Source of the DNA: Platerodrilus igneus
Lineage: Eukaryota > Arthropoda > Insecta > Coleoptera > Lycidae
Length of the DNA stretch: 64,000 bases
Direction: 5' to 3'
Assembly: GCA_036346225.1 (NCBI GenBank)
Contig: JARFIW010000599.1
Location: 310,001-374,000 of the forward strand
The notes below the pieces were generated by a model. The model saw only the letters and a program-made list of their open reading frames with translations. It was not told the origin of the DNA and ran no database searches. Below, piece by piece: positions 1 through 11,341 of the stretch. Numbering within the stretch: position 1 is the stretch's first letter; every line of letters starts with the position of its first letter. Position numbers and translations under genes: made by a program.

Positions 1-104
1 ACAGTAATTTCAAATGGTAGCAAATCCAGCTTGTTGAGAAATTTTAGGATGTTTTAAAAATGAAAGCAGAAAAAATTACTTGCAGGATTTTGAACGTAAC
101 AAAG

Positions 105-1640
105 TGGTGGGAATTCTAAATTGCATTTTTATGCGTCATAACCTATTTATATTAGCTTAATTGCCATGAGAAATTACTTCAAATTTAGGATTGGAGTTCC
201 CCTATGATAAATTATTGAAATAAGGCTTATGAAGTCAAAGAGGCTTAACATCTTTAATACTTATGGTTGTACAATATAGCTGAACACTACATTTTAAAAT
301 TACGTCTGGGAGGTGGGACTGTACGAAACAAATCCAAACAAAAGCTTTGCTTGTGCTGATCGAGGTATCATGGACAGCAACCAATTGCTGCATATTCGAT
401 AAACAACGTCAGAATTGTCCTTTTTTTTTAATATTTATTAAACATTGATCTTTTATGATGGTATTTAAATACTGATCACTGCATTATCGGTATTAATTAT
501 GTTATTTAAGCTGGATTTTACACTAATTAAAGTTTAAAACGATTAATATTTTACGATGGGAGATTTTTTTGTGCAAAAACAATTTTAGTACGACGATTAA
601 AGTTTATGACCAAGGCAAATTTTTGAGCCATGATGTAAAGCAAACCAGTTTTAATAATACAAATCTATAAAACTTAATTATTTAAATGATAAAATAACTT
701 TGATAACGTAATTAACATTGCATTCTTTTATAAGAAATTGGCGCCCATTAAAATTATTGTTAATAACTTTTCTAATGTACGTAATAGTTTAAATAAATGT
801 ACATATTTTGCATTAATTAAAATTATTTGACTACGTTCGAGTGCTGTTTGATACAATGGCCTATTTTTCAAAATTGTGGCGGATTGCGTTGTTAACCTAC
901 AACATTAAACAAGAAACACATAGGATACGGAAAAGTATTTCGGCAAAGAAACGATAGGTGAACTCCTCAGTACATTATGCAGCACTGTCTATGTTACATG
1001 CCGAAAATCGGCTATGTAAACATTTTTTATTTTAGTTTTAAAATATGTGACTGAAATCGCGCCAATATTTCAAAAAATAGACTTGTGCGTGCATTTCCGT
1101 CACTTCAGACAGTTGCGTCGGCGCTAGAGAATGCGCAGACGTGGAGTGCAGAAGCAAGTACGCGTTTTCCGTCACGACGGGGATTAATCAACGAAATGTC
1201 GAACAGTGAGGTTGATCTCTGTCGTCTTTTTATCTTGTTTTCTCTTTCAGATATGTAGGTTTTCTGTATCGTACCTTTTAACGCTCCCTACCTTATTCCT
1301 ATCGTATCGCTACAAACCCAAGAAGAGGGAAGACAAATTAATTTGGTTTCAACGAGGGCGAAAGCCGACCCACGCCCAACTAACGCCGAGATTCTGCCGT
1401 CAGAATAGCTGCAATGTTGTGAAGAGCTCCACATTTTACGTGAGTACATTTTATTTTTTTCTTTTGTATGTGTTACAAATTTGAGACGCAATAATGACGT
1501 AATACCTTGTTGCGCAATATTATGTACGTGTTTATTATGTTGCCAACTGTCGTAGTGGCTCTTGTCAATTACGCGCGGGACTTTAACGGTTACACCTTAG
1601 ACTAGAACAGACGTAGACTATAATATTTTATCTTGTTAGT
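105..1640 (+). repeat. Composite dispersed repeat, copy 1 (segments C-A-B)
   Basis: Three segments recur elsewhere in the window. Segment C (about 105-299) matches 1800-1990. Segment A (about 300-660) matches 14977-15320. Segment B (about 990-1640) matches 1990-2583 and 14466-14976. Copy 2 looks like this copy with 300-985 deleted. Segment B is GC-richer than its surroundings, holds a pyrimidine tract followed by AG near 1250, and loses similarity at the sequence tataaca or tataat. No protein is encoded. It could be part of an LTR or leader of an unidentified retroelement, but no TG...CA pair was proven. The repeat relation is seen directly; its nature is unknown. Confidence 0.7.
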
Positions 1641-1799
1641 GCGATGATCCAGAGTAATTTGATATTTCTCGGTGTTCGTTCACGCCATTTTTCCCTAACT
1701 TATAATCTCACGTTCTCGTTGGTAGAAGCAGTGACGCACATTCTGCGAAGAGTGACAATTGTACCACAAAACATAATAAATTATAATTATTTATCCAAG

Positions 1800-2583
1800 C
1801 AGCGGTGGGAATTCAAAATTGCATTCTTGTCATAACCTATTTATACTAGCTTAATTGCCATGGAAAATTACTTCAAATTTAGGATTAGAGTTCTCCTATG
1901 ATTAATTATTGAAATAAGGCTTGTGAAGTCAAAGATGTTTAACATCTTTAATACTTATGGTTTTTAAAATAGCTTAACACTACATTTTAAAACTTCTTAC
2001 ATGCTGAAAATCGGCTATGTAAACATTTCTGTTTTTAGTCTAATTTGTAAGTGAATTCGCGCCAATATTTTAAGACTTGTGCGTGCATTACCATTACTTT
2101 AGATAATTGCGTCGCCGCCAGAGATTGCGCAAACGCGGAGTGTGAAAGGAAGTGGTAATTTCCGACACGTCAGGGAGTAGTGAACAAAACGTCGAACAGC
2201 GTGGTTATCTGTGTGCTTTTTATCTTGTCTTTTCACTTTTAGGTAATGTAGGTTTCCTGTCTTGTATCTATTATTGTTCCTTACCTTATTTCTGTTGCTC
2301 CGCTACAAAAAAGAAGAGAGAAGACAAATTTAATTTGACTTCAACGGGGGCAAAGGACGGCCCACGTCCAACAACGCTCAATCAACGCCGAGAGTCTGAC
2401 GCCAGAATACCTTTTATCTTTTTTCTTTGTATGTGATAATAATTTGTGGCGTAATAATGACGTAACATCTTATTGCGCATTATTAGTCAAATGTTTATTA
2501 TGTTACCAACTGTCGTAGTGGCTCTTATAAATTACGCGCCGGCTTTAACGAGTATACCTTAGAATAGAACATTTAGAGTATAA
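1800..2583 (+). repeat. Composite dispersed repeat, copy 2 (segments C-B)
   Basis: Positions 1800-1990 align with 105-299 and 1990-2583 align with 990-1640, so this is the first copy minus segment A. The B part ends at tataaca (2577-2583), where copy 3 also ends. The next bases are gtggcgcactta, which resemble an insect retroelement primer binding site beginning TGGCGC, so an LTR end is possible but unproven. The 160 bases before it (1641-1799) show no repeat or gene. Confidence 0.65.
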
Positions 2584-3299
2584 CAGTGGCGCACTTAACG
2601 TTTTTGTTGAAAAAAATTTGTTTTCATCTTTTTTATATCTTATAACGTATTACTTTTAAATTTATCTGTAGATTTTTCACTCAAAAAATAAAAATTTTAA
2701 ATTTTCAATAACTTTCAAACAGAAAAAATATAAGTTGGCAACACTGCATGTTGCCATGACAACCATCTTAAGTGAAACGACATGAAAACAGCTGCTATCT
2801 CAATCTAACATGGACAGCCATATTGGTTACTGTTTCCAGTTTTCATAAATGTATTGCTAACTCAATTAATTCACTTACCTTATAAAAAATAGTGTTTTTA
2901 CTGTAAATACTCTTAAATATTTACCTAATCTAATTTAGCATAAAGCTGAAGTGGATACCTTTTAAGTGTGGTTGCAAGATTCCCTTAACCTCAGTTCTAT
3001 GTGGAAGCATATGCTTTTGGATTAAATAATTCGTTTTGTAAGTACCTTTACACAAATAATTAATTAACGTCATGCTTTATTCCTTATTCCCTATGGAAAT
3101 TCTTTGTTTGATATTATATTAAATATAATTATATACCTGTTTTTTTGGTTTAACTTATTAAAAGTGTTGCTTAAATAATTTATAGATTATCTTAGTTTGA
3201 TATGATTCTAAAACTGTTTCCTTAGTAATTTAAATAATTAACTATAACTTACGAATTCTTTTTAAAAGAAATTTTTTTTCAATTAACTGAGTTCTTAGT
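2584..3299. other. Unrecognised AT-rich stretch
   Basis: There is no reading frame of useful length and no repeat partner elsewhere in the window. The stretch starts exactly where repeat segment B stops and runs to the 5' leader of the RTE-like fragment. It could be leader sequence of a decayed retroelement, but nothing diagnostic is visible. Confidence 0.4.
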
Positions 3300-4335
3300 A
3301 GGGGATAAAGAATACTACTATAGTAAGCCTGCTTATCGTAAAAGGCGATTAAAAGGCGCAGCAAGGGGCAGCAGCCTTGCTGGCTAAAAGATATTGGAGG
3401 AGGGTCGGTTGGTCTCGGGCGATCCTCAATAATTTACAAGCTTGTTGGGGGTTGGCCGTGACGGATACGGCTTTTTGCTAAAATCTTTAAAAACTGCGTT
3501 GTGGAAAGATATGGGAGCCTACCACAATATTTCCCAGGTGTGCGTGGCCTAAAACACGATGATATAGCCATTATAGCAGAGTCTAGAAAAGAGTTAGGAG
3601 AGTTTTTAAATATTTTAGATGAGATACTACGGAGTAACTATAGTATGAGAATTAACTCAGTAAAGACAAAGATAATGACAAGTGAGTTACAGCCTAGTTC
3701 TAAACCAAAATTAAAAATAGGTAATACCGAGTTAGAGGAGGTAGATGAATTTTGCTATTTAGGTAGTATAATTACAAAGGATGGACGTAGCAGAAGGGAT
3801 ATAGTAGCCAGAATAGCTCAAGCTAGAAAAATGTTTTTAAAAAAGAAAAACTTACTAATAGCTAATAGTATTAGTTTAGATAATAGAAAAAGTTTCTTAA
3901 AGTCGTACATATGGAGCGTTCTACTATACGGTAGTGAGACTTGGACAATTAAAGAAGTAGATAAGAAAAAGATAGAAGCTTTTGAAACTTGGTGTTATAG
4001 GAGAATGTTAAAGATTAGTTGGACAGATAGAGTAACAAACGAGGAAGTTTATAGAAGGATAGATGAGGATCCCTGTATGTGGAAACAATTGAAGGTCAGG
4101 AGAGATAGAATGATAGGGCACCAGTTAAAACATGAGGGACTATTTAGTAAAGTCTTAGATTATAGACTACCAAATAAAAATAGAGTAGGAAGGCCTAGAC
4201 AAAGCTATATTAGTCAAATTATTAGAGATTTAGGTTGTGAAGGCTATGTAGACCTTTTTAGACTAGCTCAGAATAGAAAAGAATTTAGAGCTGCGTCAAA
4301 CCGACTTTAAGTAAGTCCGAAAACAAAACAAAAAA
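3300..4335 (+). mobile_element. RTE-like non-LTR retrotransposon, internally deleted
   Basis: Positions 3300-3480 look like the leader of insect RTE-type elements, with the phrases gcttatcgtaaaaggcgatt and aaaaggcgcagc. They are joined directly to the C-terminal part of a reverse transcriptase (3501-4310). The endonuclease and the first RT motifs, usually more than 2 kb, are missing. The element therefore keeps both ends but not the middle, unlike the usual 5' truncation. It ends in an A-rich tail (aaaacaaaacaaaaaaaaaa) near 4335. A separate 3' end of the same family lies at 4560-4742 and a 5' endonuclease fragment at 47530-47660. The RTE/BovB assignment is by motif style and is moderately sure. 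Confidence 0.7.
3501..4310 (+). pseudogene. RTE-type reverse transcriptase, C-terminal fragment
   Basis: An open frame of 269 codons. Near residue 20 it has HDDIAIIAES, the place of the catalytic (A/F)ADD box, with the first residue changed to His at the deletion junction. FCYLGSIITKDGRS follows, then SVLLYGSETWT and FETWCYRRMLKISWTDR, which is the RT thumb and connection region typical of RTE/BovB-like elements in insects. The end, GRPRQSYISQIIRDLGC, is the usual C-terminus. No methionine codon begins the frame (it opens at GTG). The N-terminal endonuclease and the fingers of the polymerase are absent, so it cannot make an active enzyme. Recent decay is slight, since the frame is still open. 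Confidence 0.8.
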
Positions 4336-4559
4336 AAAAATCAGTTAACTAAATGTCACCAGGACATAACTCACAATTAGTTAGCGGTCTGGCATGTTGG
4401 TAGCGTTTCGTTGCTTAAGCCTTACCATAACAGATAATTTAACACTTTTCCTTTTTTGAAGCGGATAACCAGGTTATATTTCATTTCCTTATAAATGGTA
4501 ATCATGTAAACATGTTAGAGTTCTTTAACAACCATCAGGTTGCAAATATCTATGTAGAG

Positions 4560-4742
4560 CCAGCTGGATAGGAAAAAGATAGAAGGATATAGGAAGACCT
4601 AGACCAAACTATATTAGTCAAATTATTAGAAATTTAGGTTGTGAAGGGTATGTAGAGCTTTTTAGATTAGCACAGAATAGAAAAGAAGTTAGAGCTGCGT
4701 CAAACCGACCTTAAGTAAGGTCGAAAACAAAATGAATGATGA
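4560..4742 (+). mobile_element. Second RTE-like 3' end fragment
   Basis: About 180 bases repeat the last coding part and 3' tail of the element at 4186-4330 with few changes (aggaagacctagaccaaact against aggcctagacaaagct). It ends with an aatgaatgatga-like tail, as expected for RTE elements that finish in short simple repeats. It begins abruptly at about 4570, which fits an ordinary 5'-truncated retrotransposon copy. Confidence 0.7.
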
Positions 4743-4823
4743 GTTCTTAGTATATCTTCTATCTTCTAAACCGCTATAGTAACTTGATTTCATTATATCT
4801 GTTTTCTTAAACAGTATATTACA

Positions 4824-6143
4824 ATGAATACCGTCTATCTCAAATCATCGGAATTGATTTACGAGATTCAATCCCGGAACATTCAAGAGGCATCTAACCA
4901 AAATGACAGACGATTGCAATTCAAAGCTATATTAGCTCAAGAAGCTAAAACGCTTACCTATTGCGTGTGTTGTGGTCTCTGATTCACCTCAAAATATCTT
5001 TGAAATTAAACAATCTCTTAGTGATATTACTAACATAGTACATAGAATTGATCTTGAACCTAGTGAAATCCAGCTTAAGCGTGTTATATCTCGTATAACA
5101 CACGTTAAGCAGCAGATAGAGTTGTTGTGTTTATTTAACAATGAGCAGGCTGACCAAACTAAACAAACTTTTCTATCTGACATTCTCTTATTCGAAAGGA
5201 CAGTCCTTGACAAACTTAACTTAGATGTAGAAGTAAATGTACCTATAGCCTTGTTGAGCCTTACAATCTCACAACCTTCATTATTGGGAAAATCAATACC
5301 TGTGTATAAAAGGGGGTTTAACTTTCCAGAGCTTTGACGCCCAAATCTCGTCATTCCTTGATAGAGTAAACGATTTTAGAATATCACGCAATTGTACAGA
5401 CCAAGAATTATTTGTTTCAGCGGGTAAATTATTTTCTGGTCCTGCCTTAATTTGGTATAGAAATATAAGAAATCAGATTTCTACTTGGGAAAAATTAGTT
5501 ACGTGTTTGAAACGAGATTTTCTACCCCATGGCTATATTACCGATCTTTGAAACGACATAAGAAAGCCAACCCAAGGACCTGACGAAAATGTAATCTCTT
5601 TTATTACCTCAATGGAAGCTTTGTATAGCAGATTAGATAAAAAACCATTAGAATCTGAAATTATCGATCAGCTTCGTAGGACTTTAAATCCATATTTTTC
5701 TGAACGTTTAGCGTTACAACACATTTATTCTTTACTTCAGTTTAAAGATTTATGTCACTCGCTTCAAGAAGTAAAATTGCGTGTTGGTAAGTACCGTCTT
5801 CCTCCAGAAAAACAATCTGGTCTATTAGAACCTGATCTAGCTTGTTAAACTGAACCTTCTCCTAAAGTATCTACTATTAATCACCCTACTACCTCTTCAA
5901 ATAACTCACTTACCTGTTGGAATTGTAAAAAAAAGTGGACATAGTTACAGCATGTGTACATACCCCAAAAATATTTTTTGTTATGGTTGCGGTCGCAGCA
6001 ATACCTATAAATCTACGTGTACAAATTGTAACTCTAACTTATCGGGAAACTTTCGCAGAGATATTCATACCCGAGACGTGAATATCTCAAGGAATCAAAA
6101 TCGTCCTCAACACCAACCATTCAACGCACCCAGACGTCAATAA
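4824..6143 (+). pseudogene. Ty3/gypsy-type gag, frameshifted, no pol
   Basis: The start ATG at 4824 opens a 51-codon N-terminal piece (MNTVYLKSSELIYEI), then the frame shifts at about 4970 into a 121-codon piece, shifts again near 5335, and meets an internal stop near 5550. The stretch with LIWYRNIRNQISTWEKL and FLP is the gag core of Ty3/gypsy elements. Near 5917 lies a zinc knuckle C-x2-C-x4-H-x4-C, broken by one extra A in an A-run (frame shift at about 5931). A second knuckle, CYGCGRSNTYKSTC, has Thr where His is usual. No protease, RT, RNase H or integrase follows; the next 120 bases are non-coding and the R2-like element starts at about 6265. In function this was a capsid-forming RNA-binding protein; here it is dead. 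Confidence 0.75.
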
Positions 6144-7084
6144 ATTTAAAGCATAAAACTACCTCTAACGATAAATCTTTACCTAATATACCTAAGAATA
6201 ATCTCACTACCTTAAATTTACAAAATAACTTATTTTCCTTATCAGAAATATGTCATACTACCCCGTCGGAATGGTCGAGTTGGCTGCGAACAGTTTATTT
6301 CTTTTACCATAAAAAGTCTGCTGCCTTACAACTTGTAACTTTCTAGTTACTGCTTGAAGCGAGCGGACGTGTTTTTCAGTGCTCCCGCTTCTGCAGTGAA
6401 CAAGTAAGTTTTTGCTAATTATTATTGGTTTTATTATAGTTTAAGTTTTGTTTTTACTGTATTTTATTTTTTATTATTGTGTGCCGTTAATTTTAATATA
6501 CAGGGGATTAAATAAAATTAAAATAATATTTTTAATCTGTTAAATACTAAATAAACCGCGTTTTAACTTAAATTTTAACTAAAATTCTCGTTTTAAAATA
6601 AATTAAACTAAACTTCTTGCTAATAAACCAAAAAAACTAATAAACAAATACCCGAAATAATTTAAAAAGGCGTTTTTAGTAAATTTTAAAACAAAAAACC
6701 GTGTAAATCAAGTAAAAAGCCGTGCAAACCAATAAAAAAAGTGTGTAAAATTTTTATAGTGCGCGTATAACAAAATAACAAGTTAAAAACCAAAATCTAG
6801 GCCTTTTTAAATCAAATAAATAACTCAAAAACTGTAAATTTTAAAACAATTTTAATATAAATTTTTTTTATTTTAAGTACACGCGTACTTAAAAACTCCT
6901 TTAAATCGATTTTTGGTGTAATTAAGCGGTGTAACAGTTGAGGGTCGTACTAGGCACCGAGTGATTAAGTGGAAAGTGCGTTTCCGGTACCGCATTCCGC
7001 TAGCGCTTGACCTTTTGTTAATTAGATTTAAAATTAAAGTGTTGTTATTTATAAATTAGATATTTTAAAGTAATTAGCTTATTT

Positions 7085-7400
7085 AAATTTTATTTGGCGG
7101 TTTAAAAATTTTAAAATAAATAAATAGTGTTCTTTACGGTACATTTTGAATCGAGATATTTTTATTGAGTTAGCGAATTTATTTGGTTCCAGTTGTTATT
7201 TTGACGTTTAGTGTTTGTTGTATTTTTGTTAAAATTTGATATTTAATTGGGCGGTTCGAATTTTAAGTAAATAAATACAGGGTTGTTTACGGTTCACCTT
7301 TAACCAAAACATTTTTATTGGACCAACGTTTTGCGTTCTTCTAGCGTCGTTCTTTTAGCGTCGTAACGGTCAGGTCGTTTTTTGAGCTGCGTTTTAGGTA
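7085..7400 (+). repeat. Degenerate tandem repeat in the R2-like 5' region
   Basis: Two units of about 155 bases can be aligned. Both have ggcggtt, then aaataaatag or aaataaatacag, then ttgtttacggt or tgttctttacggt, then a ttttta-ttg block. 5' tandem repeats are common in arthropod R1/R2 elements, where they accompany promoter or ribozyme function. Identity is moderate and the limits are approximate. Confidence 0.5.
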
Positions 7401-7428
7401 TCATTCTTTGTTGTTAGTTTTGTCAGCA

Positions 7429-7566
7429 TGGTGGTCCACCGCAATGAGGAGCCGTTGCCCAAGAGGAAGAGGGATGATCGGTCGCAGTCTGCTGGGTCGG
7501 AGGCTGAGGGCGCTGTTGGGAGGAAACAGCTCGAGACCGGAACGGCATTGCTTTATCGAATTTGAG
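7429..7566 (+). pseudogene. R2-like N-terminal ORF remnant
   Basis: A 45-codon frame begins with ATG at 7429 and contains the basic, nuclear-localisation-like stretch PLPKRKRDDRSQ, then stops at TGA just as the RT frame begins in another phase. R2 proteins normally have zinc-finger and Myb domains here (more than 300 residues). They are absent, so an internal deletion joined the very N-terminus to the middle of the RT. Assignment rests only on position and composition. Confidence 0.45.
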
Positions 7567-9605
7567 AAGAGGGGGAGTTAGGCGACGCATCGTCCTTTTC
7601 TATAACATTATGTTTTGGTTTGGTATTGTTCCGACTAGTCTGAAGCAGAGTAGTACTGTCCTAATCAGCAAAGGGGGTTACCCCTCGTCTGTCGAAAACT
7701 GGAGACCAATCACCATCTCTTCTTCAGTGCTCAGATTGATTAACAAGATTTTAGCGAGGCGGCTGGCTGACCTTCCTCTACATCCCCATCAGAGAGGTTT
7801 TACCCGAATCGACGGAGCGCTCTTAAACACAGTGACCATGGACACATTAATCAAGAGTCTTCGACTTAAGTCGAAGCCCTATCATCTGCTAGCCTTGGAT
7901 ATATCCAAGGCTTTTGACTCTGTGTCCATATTCACTGTGCAACGGGCGCTCCGTAGATTTGCCGTGGAGGAGGGCACCCAACGTTTCATTCTTGACGGGT
8001 ATGATGGCGCCGATACTATCATTCAGAAAGGTCGGCTCCGGACTCCCGTAATTTCAACAACTAGCGGTGTTAAACAGGGGGACCCATTATCGTCCATACT
8101 GTTTAACATCGTGATGGATGAATTAATCTGCACACTGGAGAAACTTGGGTCTGGACTGGTGGTGGGTGATGTCCCAGGCGTGTCGGTTCTGGGCTATGTT
8201 GGCGAACTCTACGAAGGACGCCAACAAACTCCTTAAGGTTGCAGTGTCCTTCCTGAAAGATCGCGGACTCACACTCAATTACACCAAGAGTGTTGCAGTA
8301 TCCACTGGTGTGGTGAGGGGTAAGAGGACTCTGTTTTCATATTCGACACCACTCTTTTACGTTGGTGGGTCCTGTCTCAGACAGCTGGAGCCTGACGCCC
8401 TTATGAAATATTTGGGCGCTAGGTATGGCTGTCTGCGGCAGGCCGTACCAACGTTGGAAGGATTGAAATTGCAACTTAGTCGCTTGGAGAAGGCTTATTT
8501 AAAGCCTGCCCAGAAATTGACACTACTGAGAGATCACTTACTACCAAGATACATCTCCCTGCTTCAGACTACTCGACTCACTGCCAAATTTCTTAAGACC
8601 GTAGACAGGATGGTTCGTGTCTCAGTGCGCCGTTTTCTACATCATAATCATACCTGCTCAGATGCCTTCATCCACGCCAGTACCAGAGATGGAGGACTTG
8701 GGATTTGTAATTTTTATCATCAAAGCCCAAGGATTATGATAGATAGATTGCACAAACTTTTGCAAAATCCAGGCCCTATTACGACAGCTGTGTTATCGCT
8801 TCCACCAGCTGGGCGCCTCTTTAGCAAACTTTGGCATCTCACTCGTCAAAACGGGGATACCAAACAAGCCATTCGCAGCCGATGGTGTGAGCGGTTGCAA
8901 GCCTCTTACTCGGGTAACGACATAGAGCAAGGGAAGAACACGATGTACAGTTCGTTTTGGCTTTACGACCCGCCCAAATATTGGACGGGTCGCGACTTTG
9001 TGTTAGCTGTGCAGTTGCGAGGTAATCTTCTACCCACTAGGGGAATTTTTAGTAATCCACCCGATGCGAGAATGCCGTGCAGGCTGTGATACAGTTGAGT
9101 CACTCAGTCATGTTCTCCAGGGCTGCCCAGCGACCCACTGGAACAGGATCAGGAGACATGACAGGGTGGTCAACATCTTGGCTAAGGCGTCGGTTGGATT
9201 GCTATGAAGGAGCCTAGGTTACGCCTCGACAACGGCAGCTTGCGAAAGCCTGATCTCCTTCTTACAAAAGGGGATAAGGTTGTCGAAGCAGACGTTACTG
9301 TGCCCCGGGAAGATCCCGACAAGCTCTCGATTAGCCATCGCCTAAAGACTACCTCCTACGATGTACCGGAGATCACCACTCTTTTGTCCCGGAAGTCTCC
9401 TGGCAAAGAGTTGGTTTTCACATCTCTGGTTATCGGAGCAAGGGGTATTTGGTCGCCAACTAATCGGGAGATTTTACGTCAATTATCACTAGGCCGCTCC
9501 TCTTGTAATGCTTTAGTAGCCGCGACCATCAACGAGAGTATCGTCGTTCATAACGACTTTATGCGCATGGTCCATTTTAGACATCATGTCCGCTATCGGG
9601 CCTAG
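7562..9605 (+). pseudogene. R2-clade reverse transcriptase and restriction-like endonuclease
   Basis: The frame covers RT motifs from WRPITISS onward. Motif A (LLALDISKAFDSVS) and motif B (SGVKQGDPLSSILFNIVMDE) are present. At motif C the catalytic YADD position reads YVGE (near 8196-8207), so both aspartates are lost. A frame change follows at once, and the second piece (8145-9089) continues through the thumb. Near 9072-9150 a C-x2-C-x7-H-x4-C finger is split by a one-base loss and followed by HWNRIRRH. The last piece (9204-9605) holds KPDLLLTKGDKVVEADVTVP, the PD-x12-D core of the R2 endonuclease, which is intact. Role in life: target nicking and target-primed reverse transcription. At least three frame breaks plus the motif C loss make it dead. 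Confidence 0.85.
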
Positions 9606-10091
9606 AGTCTTGTCCTATGTATATGGAGCCATGCATGATATTTAACTAACTTATACAACTAATTAATAAAACCAAGATCAATTAATTATTATTGTTTAAC
9701 AACCTATTATTTATTGTTTGAAAAAGTGCGTGACTTCTAACAACCGGAACTTTTATTTATACAATTTTAATTAAATTTTATCTTTTTATTTATACATTCA
9801 TTTTATCTTTACGTTATTTTATATATACAATCTGAACGAATTATATTTACACTATATTAATGGAAATACTAATTAATTAACAATTTATTAGCTCGGTCAA
9901 ACCTTCAGTGAGACTGAGTTGTTTCGACCCCCAGATTTGGGCCTTCAGCCACTGGGGGCCAGGCTGAGGCTGCAATGTTGAGTGCAGCCGATGAATAATA
10001 TATTAGGCTGATGCGCGAACGGCTCGCAATAACTAGCTGAAATGGAGCAAGATTGATTTATAATTAAAACCACTCACTCGCCTGCACAATA

Positions 10092-11341
10092 GTGCTTAAG
10101 GATGTCATGTTAGAGACTCAGGAGGAGGTACAGGAGGTAGAGAAGGAGCCTGTGTCTGCGGCGGTCGTGTCGGGGGAGTCGGGACCTCCCGTGGTGGTTG
10201 CGGCGCCAGAATTGCCCAGCGCACGATGTCGACTAGCAGCAACGGTAGCGTTGATGCTAGCGACCTCGATAAGCTGGAACTCTTGAAGTTTAGGGTGAGG
10301 AAGGCGCACGCTGCCGTCTATGGGAAGGTGCCGACGACCTCTTCCACTATCGTCGTGGAGGATAGGAAGATGGTTCGGCACTCCGTGGATGATATTCGCG
10401 ACGTGACTAACCAACTGATAGGTATGGCTAGGGCGCTGCGTCTTTGTTTAGATGGTTCAGGGAGAGCAAGTGTTGTTGGGGGAAGTCCGGCGGTGAATTC
10501 TGTCGTTTCAGGAGGCCAGAGTCAGGGTGCGTCGGTGCAGCGCAAGGTCTCCTACGCCGCTGCAGCTTCAGGTTCTGCCCCTACGTTTGCTATCAGGGTC
10601 GACGTCAGGCCAGGCCAGAAGGACGACGTGATGACGACCCTGAAGCAGAAGGTCAATCCAGCTCGAGATGGGTTTGTTGTTGTCGGAGCTCGTAGGACGC
10701 GCCGGGGCGATGTCGTTGTGGAGTGCGCAGGTCGCGACGACGCCAAGAAGCTGCAGTTGAAGGTCGGCGGGAACTGCAAGGAACTCGTGGCGAAGACCAT
10801 CGAGAAGAAACGTCCACGGGTCGTTCTTCCGGGGGTCGAAGCGGGGATGAAGGCTGAAGAGCTCGTGCGGTTGATTGCGAGCCAGAATTCCCCCTTCGTC
10901 GATTTGAAGCTAGAAGACCACCTGAGAGAGAAGTTCAGGTTTGGCGGTAAGGGTCCTAGGGTACCCTTCGCCAGCATAGTTCTTGAAGTGACCTCCACAC
11001 TTTGAAGGCGTATATTAGCCGATGCTATTAACCTCAGGGGGCGAAGAGTATGGGCCTGGGACCACTTCTCGATGACCCAGTGTTACCGGTGCTACGAGTA
11101 CGGCCATCGATCTATGGAATGCAGGGAGAAAGTACAGTGGTGCGGTAACTGTGCCGAGGTCGGGCATGAATTCAAGAATTGCCGGAAGGCAGTCCCTTGC
11201 TGTGTGGTTTGCGCTAGAGCAAACGACAGAACTGGCGGTGGCGCGAAGGTCGATACGCGCCGCGACGCCAAGTCGAGTAGATGCCCCACGATGCAATGTC
11301 TAAAGCACGCAATCACACGAAACATCGATTATGGACTGTGA
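10092..11341 (+). pseudogene. R1-clade ORF1 (gag-like, CCHC zinc knuckles)
   Basis: The frame may begin at ATG 10092 (MLKDVMLETQEEVQEV) and change phase near 10220 into the frame running 10226-11341. It is rich in basic and Ala/Val residues. A single in-frame TGA at 11003 interrupts it; the same frame resumes with the knuckles CYRCYEYGHRSMEC and CGNCAEVGHEFKNC and a third, weaker CCVVC. Such ORF1 proteins bind the element RNA and form the RNP. The last 11 bases overlap the start of ORF2 (ATGGACTGTGA), a normal arrangement for R1-type elements. Apart from the early frame change and the one stop it is well kept. Confidence 0.8.

Larger units (their letters stand above)
6265..9895 (+). mobile_element. 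R2-clade non-LTR retrotransposon, decayed
   Basis: A long AT-rich 5' region (6265-7428), a short N-terminal frame, a broken reverse transcriptase plus restriction-like endonuclease frame (7562-9605) and an AT-rich 3' tail to about 9895 make up one element. The gene order RT, then CCHC finger, then PD-x12-D endonuclease is diagnostic of the R2 clade. R2 elements normally sit in 28S rRNA genes; no rRNA sequence flanks this copy, so it is either a non-site-specific member or a displaced copy. The 5' edge is placed where the gag remnant stops making sense, and the 3' edge where the GC-rich leader of the R1-like element begins. Both edges are approximate. Confidence 0.75.
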
